A stretch of 64,000 nucleotides of DNA from Ilex aquifolium (GCA_951799425.1 OX637396.1:41841901-41905900), one strand, 5' to 3'. Numbered from the stretch's first letter, positions 24,632-38,010 are shown. A program made the numbers and translations. Notes: a model not told the origin generated them from the sequence alone.

Positions 24632-25152
24632 GGATTAATTACATTAGAACTCTTTATAAAGTATCAATTTTTTTTCATTTTAGTCTCTAATGTTTTAATT
24701 ATATAATTTTAGTCCTTAAAATATTGAATATATTTTTATATGGTCCTTCAAATAGATAGCGTCTAAAATACTAACAATTTTTTATTATAAAATTATCACA
24801 TAATAATTAATATATGGGTAAAAAAAATTCTTATAACTCTTAACTAAAATTTTATCAAAATTTTGGTCAAAGAACTATCCAAATTATACAGTTTTGATCA
24901 TGAACTATCCAAATTTTGATTAAGAACTACCCAAATTTTGATCAAGAATTATCTAAATTATTTTTTACCCATATTTGAGGATCAACTAATAAATTTATGA
25001 TAAAAAATTATTAACAATTTAATTTTTTTTTTATTTGAGGAACCACATAAAAATATATTCAATATTTTAGGGATCAAAATAACGCAATTGAAATATTGAG
25101 GACTAAAATGAGATAAACTCTATACTTTACGGACCTGCTGTGCAATTAATCC
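24632..25152. mobile_element. Mutator-like MITE (521 bp)
   Basis: Termini GGATTAATTACA and TGCAATTAATCC are inverted copies, and pairing extends through most of the element as a foldback. A perfect 9-bp duplication TAATATATT flanks it (24623-24631 and 25153-25161). A 9-bp duplication is the Mutator superfamily signature. No coding content. Confidence 0.85.
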
Positions 25153-25469
25153 TAATATATTTAAAATATAATATAAAAAGTTTAATCTTTAAACAAACAA
25201 AGTAAAAAAATCTTGATTTTTCTTGTCATAAGACAATTTTACCCTATCTTTTGTCTTATACGCTTCCAAGTCCTGTGGAAGAAGGTAACATGAAATTGGT
25301 ATGATATTAAAATTTATAATCAATAACAGTAATTATAATTTGTTTAAGATAAGAAATGAAATTAACTCATACAAGTCATATTGATCCTAAATATTAAACT
25401 AGATCTCAAATAATGTCATTTTATCATTAATCAATTTAGCACCAACAACCCTTACACTCACAGTTTGGG

Positions 25470-26121
25470 TAGGGATGGTAATCGAGTCGTGTTGTGTCGG
25501 GTTCGTGTCGTGTCAAACTTTATTCGTGTCGAACATTAGTCAACCCTAACCGAACTCATTTAACTAATCGTATCGTGTCGAGTTGACCTGTTTATTTTCG
25601 TGTCGTGTTCGTGTTCGTGTTGACCCACATAAACTTTGAATAAAAAATTTAACGCTAAAATTTTATTTTCACTTAATTTCATCTCTCCTCATACTTTTTT
25701 TATAAACTAAAAATTAACTTAATAATAATAATAATAATGAGTAATAATATTTTTTTATACAATAATTATGTCAGTGCTTGATTAACAGTTACAAATAATT
25801 AATATTTTATTTCTATAATACTAATTAAATATGTTAATCGTACATCGCGCAACCAAATTAAACATCAGAAGTAATGGAAAAAACAAGTTATCAGAACATG
25901 AAAACTCATACATGCAACGAAAAGGTCAAGTCAATCTCCTTCGAGTCAAAAACTTCGTGTTGACGGGTTAAGCGGGTTGAACCCGAACACGACCCATTAA
26001 CACTTTGTGTTGACGGGTCGTGTCATACACGGGTTTGTAAAAAAAAATAGTCAACTCAAACTCATTTATTCGTGTCGTGTTCGTATCTAGTTATCGTGTC
26101 GTGTCAAAAATTTCCACCCTA
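25470..26121. mobile_element. Non-autonomous hAT element (652 bp)
   Basis: It begins TAGGGATGGTAATCGAGTCG and ends TTTCCACCCTA. A perfect 8-bp duplication AGTTTGGG flanks it (25462-25469 and 26122-26129). The sub-terminal regions are dense in CGTGTCGTGT-type repeats, in inverted orientation at the two ends. No transposase frame. Confidence 0.92.
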
Positions 26122-26139
26122 AGTTTGGGTGCAATGGTG

Positions 26140-26140
<1 letters not shown>

Positions 26141-26168
<28 letters not shown>
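26141..26168. repeat. (CT)n microsatellite
   Basis: About 14 CT units just right of the hAT element. Confidence 0.95.
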
Positions 26169-26170
<2 letters not shown>

Positions 26171-26567
26171 GTGAATGAGTTGTCTGTTCACCATACAAAT
26201 GAAAATACTCCATTTCACAACATAGATTATATGAAATTGGGTTTAAACCATATTTTTATAAAAACAACAGTAATTCAACAAATACGCTAGAAAGTGAGAT
26301 ATTAAAAAAATAAAGTTAGAAAATTTTCCGCAAATTATTATTTTTTTTTTTTTTTTCATTTCAAAGCATAGAGTATTATGGCACATTAGAGTCGAAAGGC
26401 TAGTTTTCGTTGAATTCTTCGTTAAAACATGCTGAGTTTCGGGTGGGAAAAGTATAAAAACATTGCGCCTTGGCAGAACTTAAGAGTAATGGCGGTGGAT
26501 TTATTGCCATGAATGTCAGCTACTGCAGAAGAAAGCATCCATTTATAGAAGGCGCATGTGCGGAGGA

Positions 26568-26886
26568 GGGATGTTAATCGAGACGAGTTGTTCGGACTGG
26601 ATTCGGATAAGAGTCCGTTCGAGCTCGCTTCGTATTTTAAATGAGCTGAGGTTGAATAATTTTTTAGACTCATTTAAAAAAACGAGCGTAAAAAAAACTC
26701 GACTCAAATTTACAAAACTCAACTTTTTTATATATAAAATAATCAAACTATTCGGATTCGGCCCAAACTCAGGCTTGGCTCAAGTTCTAAACAAATCGAA
26801 CTTGAATAAATTTTTAGGCTTGTCTATAAAAACGAGCTCGACAGATTCGAGTTCAATATCACAAAACTCGACTCAATTAACACCAT
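26568..26886. mobile_element. Degenerate hAT-like element (about 319 bp)
   Basis: The left end GGGATGTTAATCGAGACGAG and the inverted right end TATGGTGTTAATTGAGTCGAG match loosely. The interior is rich in 'cgagctcg'-type repeats, as in the MITE at 11142-11268. No clean target duplication is visible, so it is older. Confidence 0.55.
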
Positions 26887-27771
26887 AGTTGAGAGAGAGT
26901 GCCAAGGACAACTTCCACTTTCCACTTTCCGCTGGAATTAAAACAGGCGGTGGAAGGCGGCACTCCACATGGGTGGCGAGAGGTGTTGCCTCCATGGACC
27001 TTTCTTGCATGCAACCGCACATTTGGCGAATGGTTCAGTTCTCGAATTGACTAATATACCCCTCCCGTTTGTTAAGCAAACCAACAAAGCTCTTAATGAC
27101 CAAGTATTTTGTGATGACTAAAATGCCCATTTTCATTACACATTTGTCAAATAAATCCAGTCCAAACAATCTTTTACATCCATTCCAAGGTGGTTAATTT
27201 TCAATATGAGATGTTCACATGATCCAAACATAGAATTAATAGGTCATGGTTGACCACTCTAGACATAAATAAAAAAATTATACAACTTAATAATATGAAT
27301 AATAAAAGAATCAAGTTAATATTCAAAACGAATAACTCAATTTCAATATTACAAACTTGTTCAACAAGTATTGTATTAAAAAACTTTTGATTTTAATTTT
27401 ATTTTTTTCATTTGTTGAATTGGTATAGTATGAATCCTAGTGATTTTTCTAATATATAAATAAAGATTTATGGGTGGTTGGTTCGGCGGAGAGAAAATGA
27501 AAAATAGTCCTAGATTTTTCATTAATGGGTATATTATAATTATTAGAATTCACTAAACTCCATGACAATCTACAATATGGGTACACCTCAAATCGATTCA
27601 CTTTAGAACATGTAGCACAAATATAAAATATATATTAATTGACTACGCGTATATAAATTTATAATTATATATTATTTTAAATGATAAAAAATAAAGCACA
27701 AATATATGATAAATAATAACTGACTTAGTGTTTATAGATGTTTTATAATTTACAATGTTGTATAGTAGTGA

Positions 27772-28176
27772 GAGCATCTCCAACAAAATGGTTAAAACTC
27801 CAAAATAATTAAAATTTAGCTATTCAAATGCCAAAAAATGCTCCAACAGAAGATGTTTAGAGTAGGAAAATACATTTTTGTTACAATGATGCTCTATATT
27901 TAGAGTATCACTATAGTATTATGTATAAATAATTTATAATATATTCTTTCTCCTATTGTCATTTCCCACTTCTCTTGTCCATTTTTTATCTTTCCCTTCA
28001 TTTTTTTCTCTCCTTTTAATAGTTCCAATAAAGATATAAGATATTAGAAATAATATTTAAAAAGAAGTAGTTGAAATATAAAAAATTTGTTGGAGTATAT
28101 ATTGAAAAAGTGAGTAGTTAAAATAGAAAAAATACACTTTTTGATGGTTAAAATACAAAATTTTGTTGGAGATGCC
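27772..28176. mobile_element. Harbinger/Tourist-like MITE, copy 1 (405 bp)
   Basis: Termini GAGCATCTCCAACAAAAT and, inverted, GGCATCTCCAACAAAAT. A 3-bp duplication TGA flanks it at 27769-27771 and 28177-28179. The sub-terminal text 'attgaaaaagtgagtagttaaaatagaaaaa' recurs in the copy at 31558-31950. Confidence 0.75.
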
Positions 28177-28541
28177 TGAGAGATCTAAATAAAAGTTTCA
28201 AAATGAATTGTGACTCAAAATATCATATTAACTAAGCCTATCTTAATCGTATCGTAAAACTAAAAAAATAATGTATAGAAAACGACCCGTCATCTAATTA
28301 AACATCGGTCAAGATCCAAAAGAAACATGAGAGGATTCAATTATCACTTTTACTCCTGGAAATCTTTTGTATGGGGGTTTATTAATGAGCGCAACTATTC
28401 ATCAGCAATTCGGGATCGGATGGGACAAAAAATTGTGCGGGTGAGAGGACTTGTAGGAATATAAGTTAAAAATATAAGGGCAATTGAGTCCGAGAAAATT
28501 AAGATTCAAAAGTGACGATTTTTTGTGCAAGCTTCATTGTC

Positions 28542-28605
28542 CACGTGAGTAGATTCTTTCGGGCCGGTTCTGTGATTCCTCCTTCTCTTTCCTGCCTATA
28601 TAAAT
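28542..28605 (+). promoter_or_regulatory. Promoter-like site: G-box and TATA box
   Basis: A CACGTG G-box (28542-28547) lies 50 bp upstream of a strong TATA box TATATAAAT (28597-28605). About 25-35 bases further on comes a CT/GA-rich leader-like sequence. This arrangement looks like a functional plant promoter reading rightwards, but no coding gene follows for several kilobases. Confidence 0.45.
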
Positions 28606-28776
28606 CTGGCGAAGAGCACCAGATCTCACTACCTGTGAGAGAGAGAGAGACAGACATTCGGAGAGAGAATGTGTGAGTGGAGTATTCATAGAAAATTGAA
28701 CGAGTTCGTATATAGAAATCGCTAGATTTCAGAAGCTTGTCGGAATTCACCTGTAAACAATACCTCAACGTACATT

Positions 28777-29468
28777 ATTCACACACATTGCAGTGTTCTT
28801 TCTGGATCTCAGAGAAGAGAAGGCTCCATTGCTCGGAGCTTTCGTAGCAGAGGAATAGCTTTCGCCTCCATTTATCTCCACCTGTTTCGAGTGGTTAATT
28901 TAATGTGAGTTACAAATAAATATGAAGTTGTTGCATTGATTCCTGTGATCTTCATCGGCAGTCCATCGGTTGCGATTACGGCGTCTTCTTCGTTCGTTTA
29001 GGAAGTATCAAGGTATTATGATTTCAGAACAATGCATGTTCATGTTTTTTATAATTTTCATTTATTTCCTTTCCGAATTAGGGTTTTAAAGTCTTGTGTG
29101 ATGGTTGATTTCATGCTTTTTACTCACACATTACAGTGTTCTTTCTTGATCTCAGAGAAGGCTCCATTGCTCCGAGTTTTCGCAGCAGAGTAATTGCTTT
29201 CGCCTCCATTTATATCCACCTGTTTCGAGTGGTTAATTAAATGTGATCAGTTACAAATATATATGAACTTGTTGCATTGATTCTTGCGATCTTCACCTGC
29301 CGGCCGAGCACATTCATCGGTTGCGATTTCGGCGTCTTATTCCACCGTTCACTGTGGAGGTATTAAGGTATTGTGATTTCTGACCAATGCATATGTTCTT
29401 GTTTTTATTATTTTCATTTTTTTTCCTTTTGAAATTGAGTTTTAGAGTCTTTTATGATGGTTGATTTG
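28777..29468 (+). repeat. Tandem duplication of an exon-like segment (2 x ~340 bp)
   Basis: Copy A (28777-29115) and copy B (29123-29468) share long blocks: GGCTCCATTGCTC, CTTTCGCCTCCATTTAT, CACCTGTTTCGAGTGGTTAA, GTTGCATTGATTC and TCGGTTGCGATT. Each copy has a donor-like junction AAG|GTATT followed by TGATTTC. They lie directly downstream of the promoter-like site at 28542-28605. No open frame is conserved, so a duplicated non-coding leader exon is the best reading. Confidence 0.75.
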
Positions 29469-31557
29469 AATCTTTTTGCATCTATCATATGGAATTTGAA
29501 GAGAGATTTTTCTTTCTTATGCAAAAAGTGGCTTTCTGACATTAAATTCTTCCACAAAACCAAATAAAAAATCAAACTGAAGACATGCACTTTCTTTTTA
29601 ATGTCGGAAATCCGAGTTGGTTATTCTGATTTGAGAATGTCAATATCTTTTGGATAATTGCATTGTTAGCATCTTGCAGTGCTCATCGAATTTTAGGGGA
29701 ACTAGTTTTGAGTTTTATATTTTTTTGGTTAAATGGTTTAGAGTATTAGGTCAGCTTAAGTGCACTTATGTTTTTTTTTTTTTTGGTCATCGTTGCTTGT
29801 GTTAGAAACTCTCCAATTTTGTTTTTTAGTATTTCCTTCTAACAATGAGAGCTAGACACTACCCAACAATTCTTGATTACGACAAAGAAAATGTTATTTT
29901 TATTTCATTTATAGGCTTAATTTGAGAACCTAATATATTATACTTATTTTTTAATTAAAAATATACTTTATTTAATATTATAACTCCCAATTAATCTCTT
30001 GATTGTAATGAATTAAGTCTCAATGAAGGTGGTTAAAAGAGAATAAGTTATGAAATAAATCCATTATTTTCATAAAAAATATCTAAAAACTACCATTTTA
30101 AATTGCTAAATCACTACTCAAGGTTCAAAATGTCAGTGTTCCTTTGGGGAGATTCAAAAGCAAAACACAATACGACTAGGGAAATAATGACAAAATAAGA
30201 AAAAGAAAGTTTTAGTTAATTTATAGTAAAATATTGAAAAATGAGGCCACTTGGAGTGGTGAGCATGCAAGTGCTTTTGCTTAAATAAAGATCTGCTCCA
30301 AGGACGGGGCAGCCTTTTTTCTTATTCCTCCAATATATTTGAACTAGTGTGTCTCGTTTTCACGTTTTTATTGTAGTTAAAAATTTAAAACTTAAATGAG
30401 TTATGTAATTAAAAAATTAAAATATAGACTGAATTACTATGATTAAAAGTTAAATGAATTATTCTAGTTCAAAGTTAAATGTGTTACTGAGGTTAAAAAA
30501 TTAAAAGTTAAACTTTAAAGAAATTATCATGGTTAAAAGGTTAAACTATCAAATCGTAATAAATCATCAGTTCTAAACGATCTGAGTCATTTTTGTACTT
30601 TTCTAAGATCATCTCCAATGAAAACTCAAACCTTTACTCAAATTTGAGTAAAAAAAAAGAGTAAAAAGCTTAATTTAATATAGATCTCTCCAATTGAGAA
30701 ACTCAAATTTAAAAAAAAAAAAAAAAAAAACCAAAATTTAAAGGAGGATAAAATATGACTATTAGATCTTTAAAAGAGAATAAAATCTAACCATTGGCGA
30801 AAAGGGTAAAGATTCGAGTCTCCGTAATTTGGGTAAAAATTTGAGTTTTCCTTGATTTGGTATGAGTTTGATATAGTATTATTGAAGATTTTTTAGGAGT
30901 TTTTTTACCCAAATTTAAATTTATGTGTAAAAAAGAGTAAAAGGTAGAGATACTTTAAGTGAGAAGCTTAAGCAAATCAGAACGTTATGTTTCATTAATA
31001 TAGATTCTTTTCCCTTATTCTTCCTATGCTATTCCAAGTCTTTTTCACGACAAAACCAAGGTTCTCCAAAGCCCAGTGTCCTAGAATATCACCTTCATGT
31101 TATTACATTGGAATTTCCGAATTTTAGAGTCTTCAACTTTCAGGTTTGTTTTTGAGCAAGATTGACTTAAACTATAAAACGATGATTCCAAGAAATTTAA
31201 AAGTAATTTGGTTAAAAAAAATATATACATGCTCTAAAAGAAACTGTAAACTCAACATAGAAAAAAGAGAGAGAGTGTGGTCTTATTTTTTAGATTTGCA
31301 TATATATCTACCAAGGGAAATACGTGACCACAACTCAAGTACTAGCTAGTCATGCTGTGTAATCAGCACATAATTCAACCCATAAAGGATTTGGCGAAAC
31401 TTCCCACCCTCCCGTCTCTCTTTTTTCTTTCTCTCATTCATGACCAACAATTTCTTAACCGCCTCTTTCTCATTTATGCCCAACACTTCCTTCAAAACAC
31501 ATAATACACGCATCAGGTTATACACGCAACACGTGTCACGAAATCTTGTCTATATAA
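29469..31557. other. AT-rich stretch, no gene
   Basis: No coding region seen. A degenerate inverted-repeat element may occupy about 30606-30965: 'gatcatctccaatg' at the left and inverted 'agtatctctacc' at the right, both followed by AAACTC/ACTCAAATTT-type text. Confidence 0.5.
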
Positions 31558-31950
31558 GAGCATTTCCAAGAGATGTTGTAAAGCACAAAAATAGCTAAAA
31601 TTTTGCTAACCAAAGTAAAAAATCATACTCCAACAGATGCTCTTCAGATACTCTAAAATAGATTTTTGCTACAGTGATACTTTAAATATAGAGTATTATT
31701 TTCTCTATTTCCCTTGGTAGATATATTTTATATTATTTTCTCTCTCTTCCTCTCCTTTCTTTTATTCTCTCTCTTTCTCTCTTTCATTATTCCCAAAAAA
31801 AATAATATAAAAGTAATGAGAAATAATATTTAAAATGAGTAGTTAAAAATATAGAGAATCTGTTGGGGTGTGTATTGAAAAAGTGAGTAGTTAAAATAGA
31901 AAAAATTATTTTTTGGGTAGCTAAAATACAATTTGTTGTTGGAGATGCTC
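31558..31950. mobile_element. Harbinger/Tourist-like MITE, copy 2 (393 bp)
   Basis: Termini GAGCATTTCC and inverted GAGCATCTCC. Interior blocks match the copy at 27772-28176 (AGATGCTCTTCAGATACTCT versus AGATGTTTAGAGTAGG, and the shared sub-terminal 'gaaaaagtgagtagttaaaatagaaaaa'). The flanking trinucleotides are TAA and TAC, so the duplication is imperfect. Confidence 0.7.
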
Positions 31951-32413
31951 TACCGTCTCAAGACGAGTATACATAGTTTAGGATGATTTCATAATTAAAA
32001 ATAGTGTAACAAGAGATCCTTTAAATCTCAAGACGACAATTGTCCCTCCTCGCCTCAATCCCTTGTTGATTTGATTTTACCGTTACTTTGTCATTGTAGT
32101 CGTGAAACTTAGGTTTTTCCAATACATAGTATCTCGTAAAATTATACTTATCCGTTCAATTGACTTTGTCCTATGGAAAGAATAACCAGTCTATGGTACT
32201 TTTACTTCTGACATGTAGTTGGGGGACGGGCGGCTCAAGCAAGAAGATCTTAGTTTGGAACGATACAAGTAAGGTTAATTTCCCCATTGAAATCTACAGC
32301 CGAAGACTGATTTTTGTTTTTGAATCCACCGTAAACAAAAACAAAAAATCATTCTATTTTTTGCTTCCCAACGGTGAGCACTCTCCTCCAACATTTACTG
32401 TCAATATAATAAA

Positions 32414-32636
32414 AGATAAAATCTCATTTTGCCCCCTGAAAGATAAAAAAAATTTCAATTTGCCTCCCAAATGATTAATTTTTTAACATTATCCACTCGA
32501 AAAATAAAAACGTTACAACATTGCAACATGTTTCTTTCTTGGAAGGGGTAATATGAAAAAATTAATCATTCGAAAGACAAACTGAGATTTTTTGTATCTT
32601 TCAAGGGACAAAATGAAATTTTCCCTACAATAAATA
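32414..32636. mobile_element. Foldback MITE (about 223 bp)
   Basis: Left AGATAAAATCTCATTTTGCC and inverted right AGGGAAAATTTCATTTTGTC pair, followed by paired CTGAAAGATA/TTGAAAGATAC and AATGATTAATTTTTT blocks. Superfamily not determined. Confidence 0.7.
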
Positions 32637-33556
32637 TATTCTTACCTAACTTCTATTAGATTAAGATTAAAAACTTCATTCAGTATTAAGTTTCACTGCT
32701 AATCTAATAATCACAATGCATTAAGTATTTAGATTTAATCCCAATAACATTGCTCTTCTTGTTAGGGTTAGAGTCCCCTCCATTTTCACAATAGTTGAAG
32801 GATCCTGCAATTTTCTTTTAAATAGCTATGACTTGTACATATCATCACATTCATCTGACTTTAAATTTTAAAGATTGAACATATTTTTTTAAATCAACTG
32901 AATTTACTGATGTGTATAGATCTTGATTATTTAAAACAGAATTGATGAATATTCTAATTCTTGTAAAAAGTGGAGGAGACCCGAACCCACTCTTGTCAAT
33001 ACCGTATTAGTTGATCTGGAGCTTGTATGATCCAATATGGAGTCGGACCTTTCGTTGATTTTACAGATGAATAGTATCCTCGGTTGGATGCCCTTCGGCA
33101 GAGGGACCAACTTGTCGCACTGCTCTTGGACCTGGATATGAGAGGCCCGCGTGCGAGTCATGTGTTGTGTCCGTTATTATCGTTATATAGAAATGGTTCG
33201 GTCTGCAGGAGATTAACATCTGGTGCGGCAACCCACATATCTTTCACAAACATCAACCAATGAAAACATGCCACATTAGAAGAAAAATATCAGTTTACAA
33301 ATACTAGGTGCATGGACAATTTAGTCATCTAATTATTGCACATATGTTACGTTTGTAAAACGGTATCATCTTCCTGTTCACGTTGTAAACAAGGTGGGAC
33401 TTTTTGGCACCTTTGTTTTCCTTATAAGATCCCTCGGTTTATGTTGTTTTGGTTTCAAAACAACTCTACCAACCTGTACAGCTATACTCCTCCTTACCTG
33501 GAGAGAGAGTGTCATTAATTTGGGTACTTCTATGCAGGTTATCTAGAGTTGTAAAC

Positions 33557-36500
33557 ATGGCGTGCAATTCACTGTCTATTAGTACCTCCCCAATGACAAC
33601 ACCCACCAAAGAAGTATTGAAAGAACATGGCAGGCTTCGCCGGTCATTTTCCGGCAAAGATATCAGTGAGCAAGCCAAGATCCGGAGGTCATATTCCGAC
33701 AACCACCTCTGCTATTCTATCAATCCTATTCATGCCTCAACAACGGAACCGAAACTCAAAACCAGCCGCTCCATGGGGATCTTCAATTTCCAGTTTTCGG
33801 GTTCTATTATCCCCAACTCTCTTCGATCATTTTTATTTGATCCTGATACAAGTGAAGAAATGAACATTGTGGAAAACGTGGTGGAGAGCGATGAAGAAGA
33901 GATGGAGATAGAGAAGAGAGCGAACTGGATTGAAAGACTCATGCAAATTCGAAGTCATTGGAGAGAGAGACAACAGGAAGCTGACATTGATGCTCATGGA
34001 GAGGGCAACGAGGAGTGTGATGGAGATGTAGACGGTTGTGAAGTGGACTACAGTGATGATGAAGAGGAAGGCAAGATAAGCCTTGATCGTGAAACATTCT
34101 CAAGGTTGTTGAGTCGTGTCTCTTGGTCTGATACTAAGCTTTTCTCTCAATTAGCATTCCTCTGCAACATGGCTTATGTCATCCCAGAGATCGAGGTATG
34201 TTTCGATTGCTGCATCATACCTTGTTCAAGGGTTGCATGGATTTTTTTTTTCCAAAGCTAAACCTAAGAAATAAAAAACAATAAAGTCAAAAAAGGGTAA
34301 TATAATAATTGACTCTTCAAAGGACCCACCAACTTTGTTGAGCGATCAGAACCAAGTGTATTCTCAATCTTGTTCTTTATTTTTTGTGTTGAGCATTGGA
34401 GATGGTTCCAACGATTTTATATTTTCTCTGACTACAAAAAACCATAGATCTAAAGAAATGATTGTTATGGAGCATGGAAAAAGCCGGAATTACCTTGGCA
34501 GCTAATAAACTTTAAACCGAGCATCTAGGAATAGGTTATTTTGATCATTAGAGGAATAACAAAATATAGATGGTTCTCTAAAGTCTAGAGGATGGCAGGG
34601 CTTAGGAAACCCATTCCCCCCCCCCCCCCCCCCCCTTCTCTCCCAAAAAAAAAGGAGAAAAAAACTGCTTAGCCTGCCTCGTTGGGGTTGAGGCAGCCAG
34701 AAGCTAGAGGGTAGAGCTGGGTGCTTTGTTATAGGTAGCCAAGTTGCCATAATCTTCCATATGTGAATGGTATTTGTGTGTTCCACCTGAAATAGTTAGG
34801 TTGGGTGTGGCCGCATGGTAAGTAGGTTCATGAGTCATGACCCACTTCCAGTTCCAGGGGCCGGATCTCTCATGATAATAAAAACGTCGACTAACCAAAT
34901 AGATGGAGGGTTACAAACAAAATTTCATTTGCACATGCAATCATACAAACAATGTGTTGTCCTTGTAGTCAGATGGTGAAAACAATACCTTGTCAAAGCA
35001 CTCTATTTTTAGCAAGTCCAGTGACCAACTTTATCCCATTAATATGTAGGCCAAGGATCTGAGAAGACATTATGGTCTAGACTTTGTAACATCTTCTTTG
35101 GAGAAGAAAGCAGAGGCAGCAGCAATCAAAGCCAAATTCAATCAGGATTCTACTCGGGTACCTGTGCCTTCCCTGGAAGCTAATGAATCCAACACGGAGG
35201 AAGAAGGAAACTCCAAGCACAAACGTCTGATTCGTCCATCTGTTGCTTATGAGATAGCTGCTTCAGCTGCATCTTATGTCCAATCTCGTGCTAAGGGCCT
35301 TTTATCCCTTGGCTCTGAGCCTCAGCAGGAGGGGGACGATGTGGCTTTGCATGGCAAAGAAGACCACCCCCAAGCGGAACAAGGGAGCTCGTCCCCACGA
35401 GTGTACAACTCAGAGGTGGCTGCATATGTGGCAGCATCAGCAATGACAGCTGTTGTCGCTGCAGGGGAAGAACAGAAGCAGGAGGCGGCAAGGAACCTTC
35501 AATCACTTAACTCATCGCCTTGTGAATGGTTTGTCTGTGATGATTCGAGCATATACACCCGCTGCTTCATCATCCAGGTACTTGCAACACTAGCATATAA
35601 ATTATTCATGCATCTCCCACATCAATACCCCTAAATGAAAATCTTCCTTATTGAATTATGCAATCAATACGATGAATTAAAAAACTTCACACCTCTAGAA
35701 TGGATAACAATGACTGGTGGTCACATGATTTCACCTTCAGGAAAAAGATACAATCACATGATTTTTGCTTTGCAATAGATCTCTGATGCAAGAGAGTGAT
35801 CCAAGGATTTATATGCTGATAATATTATTTGTAGGGATCGGACTCGGTGGCATCATGGCACGCGAATCTCTTCTTTGAACCCACCAAATTTGAGGTGAGC
35901 ACAAGTGCAACTGATTCTCTGATAATCTCACTCGCTAGACAACACAAAAATGTGAGGGAAAGAAAAACCAGAACAACTGAGAATATTCCACTTGGTTGCA
36001 GGGAACAGAAGCTCTAGTCCACAGAGGAATTTATGAAGCTGCCAAAGGAATCTACAAGCAATTCATGCCAGAAATCATGGAGCACTTAAAGAGATACGGG
36101 GATAGAGCAAAGCTTCAATTCACTGGTCATTCCCTTGGTGGTAGTCTCTCTCTTTTAGTCACCTTGATGCTACTGACAAGGAAGGTTATCAAGCCATCAG
36201 TTCTTCGACCAGTTGTCACGTTTGGATCACCATTTGTGTTCTGTGGAGGCAAAAAGATCCTGGATGAGTTGGGGTTAGACGAGAACCATGTTCATTCTGT
36301 GATGATGCATAGAGACATTGTCCCAAGAGCCTTCTCCTGCAACTACCCCATACAAGTGGCCCGACTCCTTAAGCAATGGAGTTCCTTCCGAACCCACCCT
36401 TGTCTAAATAAGAATGTAAGTGTCCTCTCGGCTACTCTATTTACATCTGACTTTCAGGATCATCATTGAGCTTTTGATGCCAAATCCAACAGCTTACGTT

Positions 36501-37128
36501 CCCTGTGACATAACAGTACCAAAATTGTAGGTTTAAATCATGATCCCTTAAAGGAGAGCATGCAAAGAACAGTGCACATTAAACAGCGGCCCAGCTAGTT
36601 ACATAAAGCTCATAGAAAAAGTTTAGATTCTGAATGCCCCATCTTAGAATATGAAAATTAGTTTCGCTCAGCAGTCTAACTCTTTGGAACTGCATGTCAC
36701 TGTTTGTGCAGAAATTGCTGTACTCTCCGGTGGGAAACATCTTTATTCTCCAACCTGATGAGAAGTCATCTCCTCCACACCCTTTACTCCCCCCAGGGAG
36801 TGCCCTCTATGCCTTGGAAACTACCCATCGTGCAGCCAGCAGAGCGCTTATGGCCTTTCTAAATACTCCCCACCCACTAGAAACTCTGAGTGATCCCACA
36901 GCGTACGGCTCTGAAGGTACAATCCTTAGGGACCATGATTCAAGCAACTATCTGAAGGCAGTGAATGGGGTTATAAGGCAGCACACAAGGATGGTCGTCC
37001 GGAAAGTAAGAAAGCAGAGGAATCTCTTGTGGCCATTACTAACCTCTCAATCTCCGCATGCATGGAGCCATGAAAGGAATTTGGAAGACAACAGATTATT
37101 GAATAAGGAGGTTATGACTGGTGTTTGA
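33557..37128 (+). CDS. PLIP1: Plastid class-3 lipase, PLIP1-like
   Basis: PLIP1 is a plastid phospholipase A1 that releases polyunsaturated fatty acid from phosphatidylglycerol for seed oil. Five exons join in frame: 33557-34195, 35050-35577, 35835-35894, 36002-36415, 36712-37128 (2058 nt, 685 aa; Arabidopsis PLIP1 is about 650 aa). The N-terminus ([19 protein letters not shown]) is Ser/Thr-rich, as for plastid import, followed by [18 protein letters not shown] and an acidic stretch. Lipase_3 landmarks: [37 protein letters not shown], the nucleophile elbow FTGHSLGGS with Ser at about residue 453, [13 protein letters not shown], and [11 protein letters not shown] with the catalytic Asp. The C-terminus contains [21 protein letters not shown] chose the ATG at 33557; an in-frame ATG at 33449 exists, but family proteins start MA(F/C)N. 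The 3' part was copied to 39312-39735. Confidence 0.96.
34617..34635. repeat. Poly(C) run (19 nt)
   Basis: A homopolymer in the first intron of the PLIP1-like gene; possibly length-variable. Confidence 0.95.
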
Positions 37129-38010
37129 AAGTATCACTTAAAGAAACCTCGAGGCCATAAGAGGTTGAGATTGAAATTGAATTGTCCCATCTGTTCATGT
37201 AAATTCTGTTCACAAGTTCTTGTCATTTGCAAGATTGGTACAGCTGCTAACTCTAATAAATTGTAAGATCATAGATTGAGAGATTACTACACACTGTTTT
37301 GGAGGTTCGGTCTAACCGCATATAACAAATTTGGGTAGGATTGAATTGGGTAGAAGAGTTGTACCAACCAATATGGACTCAAGTCCCGATCCTTAGCATA
37401 AACACCATCAACCACCACCAAGCCCAACTTAACAATAAAGCATCAACCAATCCACTGAACGCTTGGCAACTAACAAAAAATTAAGGCATCTAGGTGAAGC
37501 ATGTGTGCAAAATTAAAATGGAAAAACTGATACCATTGAACACATTACCTATAACTATGATAACAGTTCGGACATCGTTCAGAGTTTTGAGCCAGCCTGC
37601 CCTGGAGAATTTGGTATGAAAATAGAGGACTAGTGCAATAAATTCTTTACCAAATGAGAAACAGGGATGAAATCAAGCGTGGCCAATATGAAAATAGAGG
37701 AACTAGTGCAATAAATTCTTTACCAAATGAGAAACAAGGATGAAATCAAGCGTGGCCATTGAATATAATAGTTAACAAAGAGTTTAAACGCCAACCGAAT
37801 GTAATAATGGACAGAAAGTTTAAGGGACAAGCCACATGATTCTGTCAATAATCCAAAATCCAATTAGAATTGCATGCATTCATAATTAAACCACTGAAAT
37901 TATGCACATCATGTAAATTGTGAAACTAATATCTATAAAGACAAAAAATAAACAAGCTCATATAAGAAGAAAACTTACTTGTGAACAAACATAAGAATAT
38001 GCCAGACTCA
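37129..38010. other. Lipase 3' UTR and intergenic
   Basis: Bases 37129-37336 are probably lipase 3' UTR (AATAAA-like 'taataaa' at 37253). A tandem duplication lies at 37613-37757. No other gene seen. Confidence 0.6.
37613..37757. repeat. Tandem duplication (2 x ~72 bp)
   Basis: The segment TATGAAAATAGAGGA...AAGCGTGGCCA is written twice head to tail with two or three differences. Confidence 0.95.

Noticed and set aside
33449..33556. In-frame ATG upstream of the lipase start
   Set aside because: It adds 36 residues unlike the family; the MACN start at 33557 fits PLIP1.
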